The notes below the pieces were generated by a model that was not told the DNA's origin, made no database searches, and worked only from the letters and a program-made list of their open reading frames with translations. This document shows, piece by piece, positions 27,259 to 42,200 of a DNA stretch of 64,000 nucleotides. The stretch is from Puffinus mauretanicus. Taxonomy: Eukaryota; Chordata; Aves; Procellariiformes; Procellariidae. The position numbers and the translations under genes are program-made. The number at the start of each line of letters is the position of its first letter. The first letter of the stretch is position 1. The stretch covers positions 3,224,001-3,288,000 of the forward strand of contig JAJKFH010000102.1 of NCBI GenBank assembly GCA_023333565.1. The letters are read 5' to 3'.

Positions 27259-30200
27259 TAGGCCCTTTGGCCACCTGACTGCCTTAACTAATTATTTTCC
27301 CCCAAACTGCAACGTCCCATGATATAAACCATGCACACACAAGATTCTTCTTTTGTTTTAAAGAGAAAATCTACAAAATTTACTGCATTGCATTTCCACT
27401 GTAAACACAGGACCTGGTGCCATGGTGTTTTACTGTATGGTAAGTAAATAAGATTTGGGGTCCATTTACTCTTCAGGTTACAGCTGGATACAGGTAGCCA
27501 CGTTCAATGTTGTGTAGCAACTATGCTTTTGGTTCAATGCAGCAGGTATCAAAATATCCCCTGATTCTAATCAGACATCGAGACTGGTCAGGATCTTGGA
27601 GATTTGGACCCATTTGGGTTCAGCCAGGCCTGTGTGGCTTAAAGGGGGAGCCGCAGCACAGAGGTCTAGTAACAGGCAGCTTGCTGCCTGTCCAGCTGCT
27701 TGGGAGCATTGAGGGTTGTAGAGGGTCCGGTCCGGTGTCCTTAGTTGTTGGATTAATGTGGAACATGCTGTAGATGCTTAGCTCATCCTCAGAAGGTGAG
27801 CAAATCATGTCTCAAGGTTTTATGTCCAGTCGCCTGGCTGGCAAGGTGTCATATCCAAGGTATCATATTTTGAGTAAGGTACACGTGAGATTGAAAAGGC
27901 AAATGAAGCGATGAAGATGGTTAGAAGAAAGGTTCCTAATGAACAGGGAGAGAGATTGGCAATACTAGAGTAAGTTACTCTAGAAAGGGGAAGAGTTAAA
28001 TGAGGCCTGATGGAGATTCTTCAGAATAGTGCACTAGAAAAACTAAACAATCACTCTACTCTAAATTAACCCGATTGCGAAAGCAGAGGAAAGAGCTGCG
28101 CAAAAAATAAGGGATGGATTATATTGAGTTCTTATAAGACAGAATCGGCTTGTAATATTCACTGTTGCGCACTATCTTTGAATATTACAAGTAAATGTAA
28201 AAAGGAGGCTGTAACTGACAACAAATATTGATTTTGGGGGGGACTTGAGACACAATCGTCCTGCTTGTGTTTATGTGGAGCTCAGTCAACTCTCACTGGA
28301 GCTCTCATCATGCTTTTAAACTATAGCCACAGAGCTAGATTATTCCAGGAAGTTGGTAAGACTTTTAAATTGTGATTCTAGTGCTTCCGTTTTTGGATAC
28401 TCAAGCTAAGACAATTTAAGAGAGTCCCACTTTTAGTGCAGTGCTGAATACCCATCCACTGAAAGGTAAATCTTTTGCATGTGTAACAAGCTGAGCATTC
28501 AAAGTGTTTTGCTCAGTTCTGAAAAATCTCAGTTGTTGCTTCTTGGCTTGTGAAGAAAAATTGACAGTCTCAGACTCCAAACCAAGTCAAGGTCAGGCTC
28601 CCATCTCCACTCCTTCCCCCCTTCAAGGACACATAAATTCAATGAGGCCTATTTCTGAACCATATATGCAGTTAAGAGGATGGCAGTATATCATGAACAA
28701 GATCCTGAAGGAATACAGTGTATCTACATAATCAGATTTTGCTTTTGCAGTTGTGCAACACAACCACATGCCCTTTCCTAATGTGACCAAAATCTTCAAA
28801 GTTCACGTTTTGATCAAATTAGCAAGCAAAATCTGTCTCCTTTTCTGAACTGCCCCACAATTTTTGGTTCTCAAAAGTGGCCTGGAAAGTTCGTAAGAAC
28901 AAGCTTTCTCATGATGTGAGACTCCTGGTATTTCCTGCTTCCAGTTTGGCTAGACATGCTGCAAGAGTTGCTTTTCTCATGGTATTTGGGTATGGTAGCT
29001 GGCTCTAAATGGAAGCCCTAGACCCAGATGCCTATAGCTTTTAAGTCACCAAGTAATTGAACCCAAATAAGGAATCAAATTTGCCAAGTGCCCCCAACCT
29101 CAGTAACTGGTTCACTGCGATCTGAAGGTGTTCTAACTCTGGATTTAGAAATCTCAACTCTCAAATATTAGCATAACACCCCAACAGGAAAGAGGCAGTG
29201 TAGAGAAAGATTAAAATATAAATGAATGAAGCTGGAAATTAGCTAAACATGCTTTTGGTCATGTTCTATCTTGACTTGATGGTCAAGATTTGTGAGAGCA
29301 CGTGAACTGTTTTCAGTTTAGGTAATACCACCTGTCGACTCCCACTGGAGTCAGTCTAGTCCCTTTTACTGAATTCAACAGAAGCTGAATTAGCCTGTAA
29401 TTTAGGGAAGCACTGAGACAAGGGAAAGTGCTTTTTCTGTTGCTTGCCTTTGGAATGGGACATAATGGTTTCTGCTTCTGTGCTAATCCATCTCTGTTTT
29501 GGCATTAAAATTAGTAGGAGAAGGATTGGGCCCAAAAGCTGTGAGATGTTTCTGTACTATCTTGTTTTATCGTCTTTTTGAATAAAGAGGCCAAGTTGTA
29601 TTAATGGTTTTCTCAAGTGCAGGCACATTACCATAAATTCTACTGGCTTCTGAAATGCTATTTCCTAACCTATTAATTTTTAAACTATATTGTTTTAATA
29701 TTAGTTTTCTCAGCGATTTCAATTAAGATGTAAGAGATATGAACCTCCCCAGTGGACTTCAATATATCAGGCAGCTGGAAGTATTGGCTTTTTAATGACA
29801 CTTAGAAAGGTCTTGATGAAAATCTCAGCAAAGGAAATCCTATGCTCTCAAAATCCCAACGCAGACATCCTGGCATGTGAAATCTTGCAACAATCAACAT
29901 CGCCGGTTTCAGTATCACCCTGACTGGGACTGAAGGGGTAGGAGATTGCTAACAGGCAGCAGAGATTTTTGCTGTGAACATGATCACTAGCTACAATCTT
30001 GCCCAGATTTGGGAGCACCCAAAAGATGTTGCTGTATGATGGCATTCATTAGGCTCAATGAATAGCCCTGGTTGTCTCAGCCCTGCTCCTAGAAAACAGA
30101 AAACCATTCCCTGAGGCTGCTAGGAATAATGGCCTTGTTTGCTAGCAGTCATAGCATCATGGCCAAAGAATGCACGGTCATGGAAACTGAACTCCCCTCT

Positions 30201-33200
30201 TGTCTGTCAGGGCTCTTCTGCCAGGTCGTGGCTAAAGCCCGTTGGCAGGAGAGGGTGGGGAAAGCCTGTGCTGCCGCAGCCTGCTCTCAGGACAGAGCGA
30301 ATGTCTCTGTGGGTTGTGTCCAACATCCCTCACCAGTGGCAAATTTGCTCAAGTAGTTTAACGACCCAGTACTCACTTGTAGTGTGTGCCACCTTGGCAT
30401 TGTCCATCATATGAGTTTCTGTGAGCGAGCAAACTGACCTCAGGTGAAGTCAGAGGCCGACTTTGGGACTTCACTCAGCGGCTTAATACAACGCCTTAGG
30501 AGGATCTTGACTTTGAAGACCCTGAACTCATCCTTTATTGGTAATACTGCATCTCCAGAAGTTCTTCTTTGATGAGGAAGGATAGAATTTTGATTTGATT
30601 TGGGCGGGGGCGGCGTGGTGTGTATTAGTTTTTTATTTCAAGGTGCAGCTCGGAACTCCATAAAAGCAGTTGTGTTGCAGACAGGACTGTTAGGGAAGTT
30701 CTTTCTCTTTCTATTTAGCAAATGGGATGGCAACAGGCTTCCAAGGGACAAAAGTATTTTTTTTCTAAAGGTCTTCATATGAATTTTTCACAGAAGGTAT
30801 TTCTTGCTTGCCAGCTAGAATCTTCCTCCAACATGGTAGAGCTGGGAAAAAAAAAAAAATTTTGGAGGTAAATGTTTCATCTGCTGTTGTTGAAAGTTTA
30901 TTTAGGCTGGTAGTCTAACTAACTGAGTGGGAATAATTCTACCTGAGGATAAAGAACTTAAATCAATCCATATCCTCCTCCTCTTATCAGCATCTAGCCA
31001 TGACTCAGCATGCTGGGATCAGGCCATCTGCGGTATTGAGAAATACTTCAAGCTCATAGCTCTGAAGGAATACTGGAAAGTGAAATCCATGCACTAAATA
31101 TACTTGATTACTATTAAGAATTATAGGACAATATTTTGTAAGGATAGAAGGAACTTTTGCTCTAGTGTTTCCAGAGAGAACATTTACTTCTTCATAGGAT
31201 TAAATATTCATGTCTGATAACACTATCCATGACTAGCCTGGATAGGACTGTGCTTTTTGTCACAGTAAGTTTTACTCTGATATAAGGATAATTTTCTTGC
31301 AATACTGAAGTACCCATCTGCTACAATACTGAAAAGAGCATGAACTTTGTTGAGCAAACTTGACAATCGGTGAAGGTTATTTGTTATTTTTATTGCTCCG
31401 ATGCCCTAAAACTTGTACCAAGAATGTATCAACAAGCCTAGTCCCAAAGAATTTGCAACCCAGAATCTTAATAGGCAACAGGTGAATGACGCTGCAGTGG
31501 GAGGGAAGAGGGTTGGGGTGCCTCAGTGGGATGCAGTTGCAGAATGAAGCAATGTGGTAGCATAGTCCCATGGCCGCAACAAACTTTCACAGAAGACTGA
31601 TAATGTTATTCAAGATGTTTTGATCTTGAATTCAGAGCAGGACAGCAGAGTGGTGGTTGGTCACAGTTTAGAGCTTTACAGACTACTACTGCCATAAAGC
31701 ATATAAACATTCTGAAGACAGTTGCTTAGTTAATCATTAATACCAAGAAATCTGTGTTCCTCTGCTGTTATTTAGAATACCTCATTGTGACTTCTTTTGT
31801 TTGTTTGTTTGTTTGTTTTTTGTTTTTGTCCTGTGATTTATGGTATCTCCTGAGCAGGTAAAAGATGACAAGGATAAAGGAAAAGCACCCAAAGAGGAAA
31901 TGAAAAGTATCTGGGATCGTAAGAAGGGAGTTCCTGAACAAAAGGCACAGAATGGAGAACGTGAACTCACTGTCCCAAAACTTAAGTCTACTGAGAATGC
32001 TTTTGGGTAAGTTCCAAGTGAGCTTTGGGCTTGCTTATATTATAGCAGAGCAGAGAGGGAGGCCATCTCTGGGTCTGTCTTTAATAGCCTTGTAGCAGCT
32101 GAGCAGAAGACTTTGGTTGGCAGCATCAGCAGAGGCTCTAGTGTTCATTGGGTTGTAGGTATGAATTAAGGCTCTTGGCCTATTTTCTAATGAACTGCCC
32201 CCACACCGTTGCAGTAGCAAAATGAAGTACAGAAAGCAGATGTAAATAATAGTCTTGCTCCCTCAGTAGAGACGAGTGGCTTATTTTTGCTCTGCTGGGG
32301 TTTTCCTTCCTTGGAGGACATTTATTTTTAATATCTGCACAGAGGCCAGTAATGACCACAGCCCAGATTTTGTGTTCTCTAATTTTTTAAGTCAGATCTC
32401 AACCTTTACTGACGTAACCTATTTCCAGTTACCCAACTGCTTTTAATCAGACTCTGCATATCAGTATGGAGCACAATCCAGTTGGTAACTCTTGAAAGAG
32501 CTTCTCTCTTGATTTCAAGGCAAAGCTTGAAATTAATGGCTTCTCTATAAAAGTGATTTTTCAGGTAGGCGGAAACCTCTCCTAGCCAAAATGTTCTATT
32601 TTTTGTCTTTTTATAAGCTGTATCACAGTTTGATTTTATTTTTCTTTTCAAGGAAATATTGGCCTTATGCTATATTGGGAAATTCAATGAAAGTAACAAA
32701 TTTCTAGTAAAAAGATTATTAAAAAAGGATTCTGCCTGCTAAAAGGAGGGGATACATGAAGCAGAGCAGAAGTTCTTCCTTTTAGCAGAAAAACAGAATG
32801 AATAGGTTAGAAATCTAAATTTTTTTCCTTCTGCACCTCTCTTCCTCTTTTACATTGACACAGGCAAAGAAAAGGTTAAGCTCTCCATGCAGTTTTAGAA
32901 ATCTGTGCATGGCAGATGGGATTTACTGTTGTATCTCAGCATTCCGCTTGTGATTCTTCCGGGAAAAACAAACTTTCTCAAAATAAAATGCAGTTCAAAA
33001 GTCTCTAGAGACACCCTGACCTAAGGCCAAAAGACAGACAGAGATGGAGATGGAATAGCAGGAAATCAGCCTTGCTCAGAACTGCCCTGCTTCATGACTT
33101 GGGTCACATCATCAATAACATGAGAATGGTTTTCTAAAAATATTTTTGTTGTGTTTTCATTTGCTTTACTTCCTGTGGGAGACAGGCCTTAGTGGCAACA

Positions 33201-36200
33201 TGTAGATTTGAGTTTCCACTCCTTTTTTTTCTTTTTCTGTTTTTCTTCTACTATTTCCCAAATGTGGGAAGAAGCCTGTTTAATAGCCTTTTATCAGCTT
33301 GAGTAGACGACTTGAGTTGGCAACATCAGCAGAGGCTCTAGTGTTCCTTGGGTTGTTAGGTATGAATTAAGGCTGTTGGCCTATTTTCTAATGAACTGCC
33401 CCCACATTGTTGGGCTTTGTTTGGAACTGTCTGTCTTCTTGTTTTTACATGAACATATCAGATACTAGTTAGGAAGCATGTAACTTGGCTAACTCTCAGT
33501 GGTGAGGACTGAGAATAAAACAGGGAGGTGGAGGCTAAAGAAAAATCTTATCTGTGTCTTGTTTGTCTACATCAGTCAGTAAGAGAAATACAGAATAAAA
33601 ACCCATTTTATGGCTTCCCCTTCCCATCTTCCCTCCCACCTGCCTTCCTCCCTATTCTCATACAGGACTGCAAAAGTCCTAAATATGATGTAACGTGTTT
33701 TTTCACATTGTTCTGACATTTTTGGCTCCACAAACCACTTCTTTCCTTTTCCTCCTTTTCTGAAAGCTGGCAACCAACTTCATTTCTTAGCACCAAAGAG
33801 GTGCTTACGAAACTCTTCCTCCACCCAGCATCTCAATGCTAATTTCCCAATGTCGACAGTAGGGAACACAGATTCCCAGAATCTGTTGAAAGCAGAGGAG
33901 TTTGGGAGGTGGAGGAAAATAAGGAGAATTACTGCCAGTTTATTGTTTGCTATTTTGGATCATGCAGAACCAGTAGGGGAAGTACTGTAAGCTGCGTGAG
34001 AATAAAATAATCTAGAAACTTTAAATGTTCTTGTTTATAAGGAGGACAAAATAGTCACCTGAGGTCTCCAAACAAAAAGACTAGATTCTACCTTTGGCTT
34101 TTATCAGTTGAAAGCTGACAGTAGCTGTTAATTTCATTGAGGCTATCTGCACTGAAGTCACTGAGGACTAACCTTTCTTCTGTGCTGATAAAATACAGAG
34201 TGGCTATTTATTAAAAGAATCTTGGCAAATGTTATCTTCTTTGTTCTCTTAATTCTGAGGGCTGAGTATTTGCCATTGCCAGGGATATCATTATGTCTCT
34301 CAGAAGTGACCTCTTGCATCTTCTCTGGTCCCGAAGCTTGCAGGTCTGGGTGGGCTGGCAACACAGACTTCAGAGACCAAGAGGAAGAAAAAAAAAAAAT
34401 AGTGAGGTTCCTAGGATGTTTGCTATAAAGGCTACAACCTTGCTATGAAGCAGGAAAGTCTTAAAATAGCCAGGGATTTCTCATGGCCTGTGCAGGATAG
34501 ATGCACTGGATCCTTTAAAATACTTAGTGCCTTATAGAGGCTTGTGGAACATTTTGGGTTCTCAGTACTTCTGCAAACTGAATCAGAGGTATTTCAGGCT
34601 GGACACCCAAAATCATACCTTGCACCTCAGCTATTGGTTCTCACTTTGTTTTTGAATGGGCTAAATGAAATTTCAAATAAAGTTTCCAATGTTTTCTCAC
34701 AATGCTTTAGTTAATTGTATATGTATTTTTCGTTAAAAAAGCATGAGTTCCTTTCTTTATTTAGATGTCACTACCTGATGCAAGCCCTTATTCGTGACCA
34801 CTTACGTTAACTTGATGCTTATGGTGGAGGGTGATCTTGTGGTTCTACTTTCATGGTTTAAGTGATTCCACTGCAAAAACACATTCAGGAATAGCGCCTG
34901 GAGCAGAAAAGGATTGTGATAAGGTGATATGAGGGAAATATATATTACATACTTGTAACTCTAGGTTGGAAAATCAGGCATGACAATGTACCGGCGGTAC
35001 ATACATTCACAGATCTCTGGGACATTTTGTTTTCTTTAGCTTTGCTTTGTGATGTTACACTCTTGCACAGAAAATACTTTCTAAAACCAAGTAAACACAT
35101 TGCAAAATAAGTGCCAGGTCCTACTACTTTAGTGTTGACCTTGCACAGATGAAGCACGGCAGTTGAATTCACATCATGGCGTCAGTTTGGTTATGCTATT
35201 TTGCCATATGTTTTTTAATGATACAATTCCTAAATCATGCATGCCCCTATAGAACCAAATTTAATCCAATTTAGTAAGGTCATATTGGGGCAGAGGACTC
35301 TGTGTTAGTAGATTCTATTGTGATATTGAAACCACAGATAATTCAGCCTATTTCATACGGTTAACTTCATCTAGATGAGGCATCTATCTGAATGAAGAGC
35401 ACCTTTGCAGGATTGGGTGTGATTCACCGGATTGCAAATTTATATGATATTTTTTCTTCATGTTGTCATCTCTAATCTGATCATCTCTAACAGTTAGTGC
35501 TATTGGTTGGAACGCTTGATTTGTACCGTCTTGTGGTATCATACTCTGCAACACTCTGGTCGCATTAATGAAGTCATTAATATCCAGCTTTTTTAAATGC
35601 TAACAGAACAGAGTAGAAAGTTTTAAAAAAAAAATCCGTAAGTACATTCCCTTTCTGACTCTTGTGAATAGCACACTGATACCTCTTAGGTACCTATCTC
35701 CTTGTCAGCAGTAATATTAAATGCACTCAGGGAGCAGACATTTGTCTAAAGACTGGTGTGGTAATTGTTTAACTAGGCGATGCTGTTGGAAATATGCACT
35801 TCACCTATGCAAAATCTTTGTGGTTTTTTTGTTTGTTGGTTTGGTTTGGTTTGGGTTTTTTTTTAATATTCTTTCTTTCTGTCTCATATATTGCAGCTGG
35901 TTGGAAAACTTCTGGTTTTCTCCTGTGGAAAGTTGCCATTAATAAATAATTTCCAGTTCCTTAATAAAAAGTCATACTTTCCCTGGAAAATATCAGCAAA
36001 AGATCTGATGAATCTTTCTGTTCATACAGGCTGGGAGACTTCAAGTGATAGGTGTTATAGATGAGATAGGAACCTTTTTAGGTTTTTAAAACACTGTTGC
36101 AGCTGTAAGATTCTCTCCCCTCTCCTGTCTCCTTCTGTTTTCCCTAAGTCAAGTAATTTATTCTGTCCCCAAAGATGCTTGTCTTTTTCTAGAGGGTTTA

Positions 36201-39200
36201 TAAAAAATACTTGCCTTTGAAAGCAAAGGATTAGTGCATCTTTTATTACACAGAACATAGCATAATATTTTTGCTAAGAGTTTTTTAATACGTAAATTTA
36301 TCTCATTTAAAATCAACAGAGAGGAATTAGTTATGGCTTTCCATTGCTTTGTTTTCTGCATGAAGTATAACATGCTTTTGGGAATGTTTCCTCTGTACAC
36401 AAGCTGCAGAGCAGAGGTGTGAAACTGTAACAGTTTACTGTGTACCATAGAGATGGGGATGAGATGTGATACCTCTTGATGAAGTTACATGAGATGCTCA
36501 GTTACTGAATTATCTTAAAAATGGAGGTGGCCTGAGTTCTCAGGCAGGGTGGTGCAGCTCCTGTGCACAGAAGCACACGAGAGAGTCCTTCGTTCCTGGC
36601 AGCGGATGGGAGAGGTGCTCCTTGTAGTATCCCAGCCTACTAACTCCTGATGAAAATGTTTTGGGCCTATAGAAGTTTGCAAGGAGCAAAAGGCCTTGTA
36701 AGGCAATATCTCTGAGTGCCAGGCTCTCATATTGGTGGTGAATGCATGGCAGTGGGTGGCTCTGGCCAGGAAGGGAAAACCCGTGGTGCATCACTTTCCC
36801 TTTGATTTCTTTGCCAGCCGCTCCAATTTGAAAGGGACCGCAAATGCCGAGGAAGCGAAGCTGGGGTCTCAGGTTGAGGCTGGAAAGCGGTTAGAAGATC
36901 AGCGCCGTCGCCGAGGCGAGAACGAGGAGTTTGAGAAGCTGAAGGAGAAGCAGCAGGAGGCGGCGGCAGAGCTGGACGAACTGAAGAAAAGGCGGGAGGA
37001 GCGCCGGAAAATCCTGGAGGAAGAGGAGCAGAAGAAAAAGCAGGAGGAGGCTGAGCGAAAAGCTAGAGAGGAGGTAAGTGAAAAATATGAAGTATTGGAC
37101 TCTGTTTTTATTCCCTTGTTGTTATTACTTTACTTCCACTGGCCTTGTGTTAGTTGATAACTCTTTACAGCAGTGTCTGCACAGACACTTTTAGGCAAAG
37201 AAGTTGGTGGGGCTGGAGGTCAATGGGTCTGTATTTAACAAAAGGGCAGAATGAGGCCACGGGAGACTGGCTCACAGGTGATGAAGGAGCGTGCAACAAG
37301 GAAGGCAAGACCAAACCCGAGCATACAGGCCAAAGTGTGCTTCTCCTTCTTGGATCTGATGTTGCTGCTGTGACTTTGCTTCAAATTGCGCCCTTCACCT
37401 GGGCCCTCTGGGTTGTGTGCTCTTCTGGGCATCGTTGGTTTTTAGTGCCTGTCAGGAGATGGTCTGTCGCAACAGACCTTGATTTCAAATATACTGCCCA
37501 GCATTAAAATCACCCCATTTTCTAACCTTCAGATTTAACTGCTACTATGCCATATTTGATATCAAGTGACCACATCAGACACATGCTCTAGTGAGGACCC
37601 GAGGTAAAATATGCAGTCATCCAGGGTAGAAAGAAACGTTACAGTTCTAGCCTCAGGAAAGATAGGGCTCTAATAAATGTCTTTACGAGTCAGGATTTCA
37701 TCTGCGATACTTGCGAATTTCTTGTCTTCTTGGGCATGCAAAATATTGGGGGCAGTGATATAGCCACAGAGTTCTTAATTTATTCAGGGTGTCTTTCTGA
37801 CATGACACAAATTGAATTATAAAGCACATGTCAAAATTTGTCTGCTGCAGATGAGCTGGAATGCTAATTTTATATATAGTTACGATGGGCTAGATGTCAT
37901 TAGGAAGATATTCTTGTCTATTTAAATATTGAGTGCCCAAGCACATCTGTTTGCTTATACTTTCTCTGCCAAGGGACTCTATAAATAGGATTTCCAAATC
38001 TCTGGTGCATCATTTAGGAATCTTAGTTGTTTGGAAAACAAATGGTAGATGAATAGTAATAATGTTTGGCAGCTGAATGCCAATTGCTTTAATATACTAA
38101 GCTCTTTACAGTAGAACTCAATAGATGCTGAAATTGCACAATACCTTGCTGGTCAGACCCTGCTGACCAGTGCTCACATTGGTTGTGCTCTGAGGGCTTC
38201 TGGTTTGACTTGTAGCTTGTGAAGTAAAAATTCATGTTATCTTTTTGGAGGAAAAACTGTAAGCATTTAATCTTCACTTTTTTGGGCACCTATTGATTTT
38301 TCCTTGTGAAGTACTAACCTTGGCACAACAAGTGCCAGAGTAGATGGACAGAAGAACAGTACGAAGATGATACATGAGGATACAGAGAAACTGAATTTGA
38401 ATATTTTTATAAATGTGCTTTTTTCTCTTTTTACGTGGCACTATGTGGCAATAAGTTTGGTGACCTCACTGTGAGGAGACACTAAAGCAGCACAGACTAG
38501 CTGTCTTCCCTGCTCCCTTAACACTGTGATGGATTAGCAGCAATACGTTGCTAGATTTCAGATAGGTCACTGAACTTTTTTGACTGGCATAAAAATCTGT
38601 TCTTAGAAAATTTGGTAAATGTTTGCAGGACTGCAAAGCCCTGTAATGGTCATGTAGTTTCTGAAAGAATAAGTGACCATTTGTATTTTTTAAGGAGGAG
38701 AAGAGGAGGATGAAGGAAGAAATTGAAAGGAGAAGGGCTGAAGCTGCTGAGAAACGTCAAAAGATGCCAGAAGATGGTGTATCTGAAGACAAGAAGCCAT
38801 TTAAATGTTTCAGTCCTAAAGGTTCATCTCTCAAGGTAACCTCTCCACTAACATCTATATAGTACATAAAAAGTAATGGGGGTTGCAGTCCAAACCAACA
38901 GCCAAACACCAAAGCAGTGTGGAAATACCTGAAATCAGATGTGGGACAATGCTCTGAAATAGACCCTAGCCTGAAACCTTCAGCTGAAAGTCTTCATTCA
39001 TTGGGATGATTGAAAATTAACGATCCTTTCTAAAAATAGAGCCTAGACTGGGAGTTACCTGTTCTTGTTGATGAAAAATGTCCAAAAAGGATCTTCACCT
39101 TCAAGAGAAAATTATTTTGGAAATTTAGAGCTGTATTACTGTGTTGATTTTCAATGTTAATTTATTATAGGAGTGCTTTGTGAACCGGAGTAGATAAAGA

Positions 39201-42200
39201 TCACAAATGTTCTCTCTCTCCTTCCACATCCACAATTACTTTCTTCCTTGCCAGATTACTTTGTCTTTAAGCATATTAAACCTAATCATCATTAATTGAA
39301 ATTGCCCCATATGGGAGTTCTAGCTTATGTCTAATCCCCCTAAAAATAACATCTAGAAGTACTGGGCTGGATTTCATTTTCTTACATAACAGGAAAAAAA
39401 CCATTCTGTTGCTGCAGGAATTTCTAAGTGGTCTTCTGTGGCCTATATTATATTGGAAGTCAGATAAATCAATTAAATGTCCTTTCAGCATGGAAGAGGA
39501 ATCCTGGCCCCACTGAAATTATTGGGAACTTTGTTTTAGTGTGCAGGCCAGTTGCTTTCTCAGCTCAAGCACAAACTACAGATCTATTAATCATTTTCAA
39601 CTATCTTTTCCATTTCTCATTTTGTGTCATTAGTCATTTAAGAATCCAAAATATTTGTCAAAAAAGGCCCCTTAGTGGGCACTAGGAGAGAAAAGAACCA
39701 AGGCAGGGGGCTATCAGGTGGGAGCTCATTGGACCATGAAGTGGATCTCCATGGAATTAAGAACTGTATTTGTGGAGTGACAAACTGCATTAAAACTCAC
39801 AGAGCGCTACACTCGGAATCGATCTGGAGCTTCAGCCCTGTACTGTTTTGGGTCCAGTTCTGGCAAATACGGTGTCCAAATGCTTTTGACTGGACTTGCC
39901 TTTGACTTCTCAGACATATCTGAACCTGAAATACAAGGACAGAATACATACAGCTGTAAATGAAGATTGCCAAGCTTCACAACTTGCTCCTAGTAGATAA
40001 ACCTGGTCTTGCCATTTCGGTTGCAAAAGACCATGTCAATAACAGACACTATAAATGTACAGCTTCTTCTCAGCCCTCCTGGGAGGGCTGCTTCTTCTTC
40101 TTTCTGTTTATTGAGATGCCTTTTATGACATACATTTGGAGCTTTAATTCACAGATGACTCAGAAGAGAGGAAATTATACTTGAAAACACATAATAGAAA
40201 GATATACATCATAATTTTGGGGAGAGTGGGGAAAAAACACTGGATTTGGCAGGAGGTTAATAGCTTTCAGAGAACTTTTGGACTGACGCTACGCTATTCT
40301 ACTAAGTGTATTTTTAGAGGAAAGCTGGAATTTTCCAAATGTCACTAAGCATCCAAGGTCCAATTTTTTTTATGATTATAATTGCTGCTGGTTTTTATGG
40401 CTTGTTAGGTAGAAGTTGTTTGTTACAAAAACTGATATACGCAACTCTGTACATATTTTTTCTCTTTCTCTGTTTCTCTCGCTGAGAAATTGGTGATACT
40501 GTACATATTGCAGTCCGGTGCTCTGCGTGGCCAGAGTAGATATGTAATGCCGTTGAACTTCACACCCTAAACTGTTTCTTGGCCTTCTGTGGTCAATAGC
40601 TGAGGAGAGAATAATCTCATTTTAATAACCTGGTGTCAAATTTGATGTCAAACTCCAGTTTTTAGAAGACAATATATTTTGTTACCTTTCATTTAGACAG
40701 ACTTCTCAGGCTGGTCTAACCTGGTTGGTACACAACTTTCTCATTGCTTGTTATGCACTGCCCAAGTTTTCTTTTGACTTGTAAAGCATCTGGCACATAT
40801 TTCTCCCTTGATTAATGTATCATCTGGTTAGATGTGTCATGAGTCATGTGAGAACCCTAAATGCACAATTGTGGGTGGGCGGTTGGAATTAATAATGAAA
40901 AAAGGGAGGCTCAGTATTAAAATACTGTATGATACATGTGCACATTCTGACTTCTGCTAGATTACAATCTGGCAAACCATCTTTTTCTCCTTCCTTGTCC
41001 TTCCTGATGTGATAAGGTTTTGGGAAGAAAAAGAAGTTCCTGGGAGTGACTTATATGAGGAAAGTAGGGCATGCTGTTTACCAAGTGAACTAGAAGAACA
41101 AAAGAAAGAAGGGAGATAAACTGAAAAGGAGTGTGGCATATTACCATCTTATGGACACTGCATTTATCCATCAGGCAGGGCATGGACTAACATGACGTGC
41201 AGACTCAGAATTGAGAGACCGAGATGTGCAACTCATCTCCATGTATTACATGGCTCACGGATGCACATGTGTAAATGTATGTATACAAACACAGACATGA
41301 TATACATACATGCTTATATTTGGAAAGACCTAATGTGATTATCCAGTCTGGCCTCTAATATATCACAGCCTACACAGTGTTGACAACTTCTGTTGTTTTA
41401 ACTGTTAAATATAGTATTTCCCTGAAACCTGAGAACTTCAGCAGAACTACTACTGCAGCATGGAGTCCTCCCAGTGACAGCACCAGGGCTGGTCCATTCT
41501 GAGGGGACAGTGAAGAGGAAGCATGGAAAATAAATACAGGCCAAATTCATCACTAGCTCAGGGACAGAAGCAGCTTGGATTTCTCAGGGCTGGTGGAGTC
41601 CCTGTGGGCCGTAGCAGCAGTACCAAACCTCTGTTCAGCCTCTGCCCTCTCTCTTGGTTTTTTTTTTTTTTTTTTAATAAGGACAAAGACTGGAACAACC
41701 TCTACTGCTCTCCCATCCTGCTCTAGCTCATGCTTTCCCTAATTTAGTTCACACAAATGGTGCTGCAGTAGAAGAATGAGATTTCCTGCATAATCTTTGT
41801 TCATTTTCCTTTTTAGACAAGTTGATTCCTCATGTTTTCTTTGGGAAGGAGTCTTATTGACTTCTTGTATAACTATTCTCTAGATTAATCAGGAGAGAAC
41901 AGGATATTTCAATACTAAGTCTCCTCTTGGGGGTGAGCTCCACCACTACAGAAATGCAAAAGCTGTTAGACATTGAGGGGAGGAAGTAATCGCAGGAGGC
42001 TGGGAGCCTGGGATGTCTCCTGTCTTTGCAGAAAATGTCTCCTGGGAAACACGGGCTGATGTGGCAGCCTGCACCCTCTGCAAGGTGATGCTGACAGCTA
42101 AGCCAGAAGATAGGACTTTTCAGGGCTTGAGATTTTTTTTTTTCTCTTCTTAAAGACCTGTCTTGTCCTATCTCATTATTTCTCTCAATACCTGACAGCT

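Larger units (their letters stand above)
26800..31857 (+). other. CALD1: CALD1 intron
   Basis: A 5058-bp intron containing a compound trinucleotide microsatellite (27189-27258), a 19-nt palindrome (27965-27983), one CArG-box match (29063-29072) and a GTTT-repeat near the acceptor. No coding exon is recognised. Confidence 0.9.
32007..36817 (+). other. CALD1: CALD1 intron with internal direct duplication
   Basis: An intron of 4811 bp. It contains two copies of a ~132-bp sequence (listed separately). The remaining sequence is AT-rich without a recognised exon. Confidence 0.9.

Noticed and set aside
27081..27278. Frame with poly-Asn and poly-His
   Set aside because: It is the translated (AAT)n(ATC)n microsatellite, not a gene.
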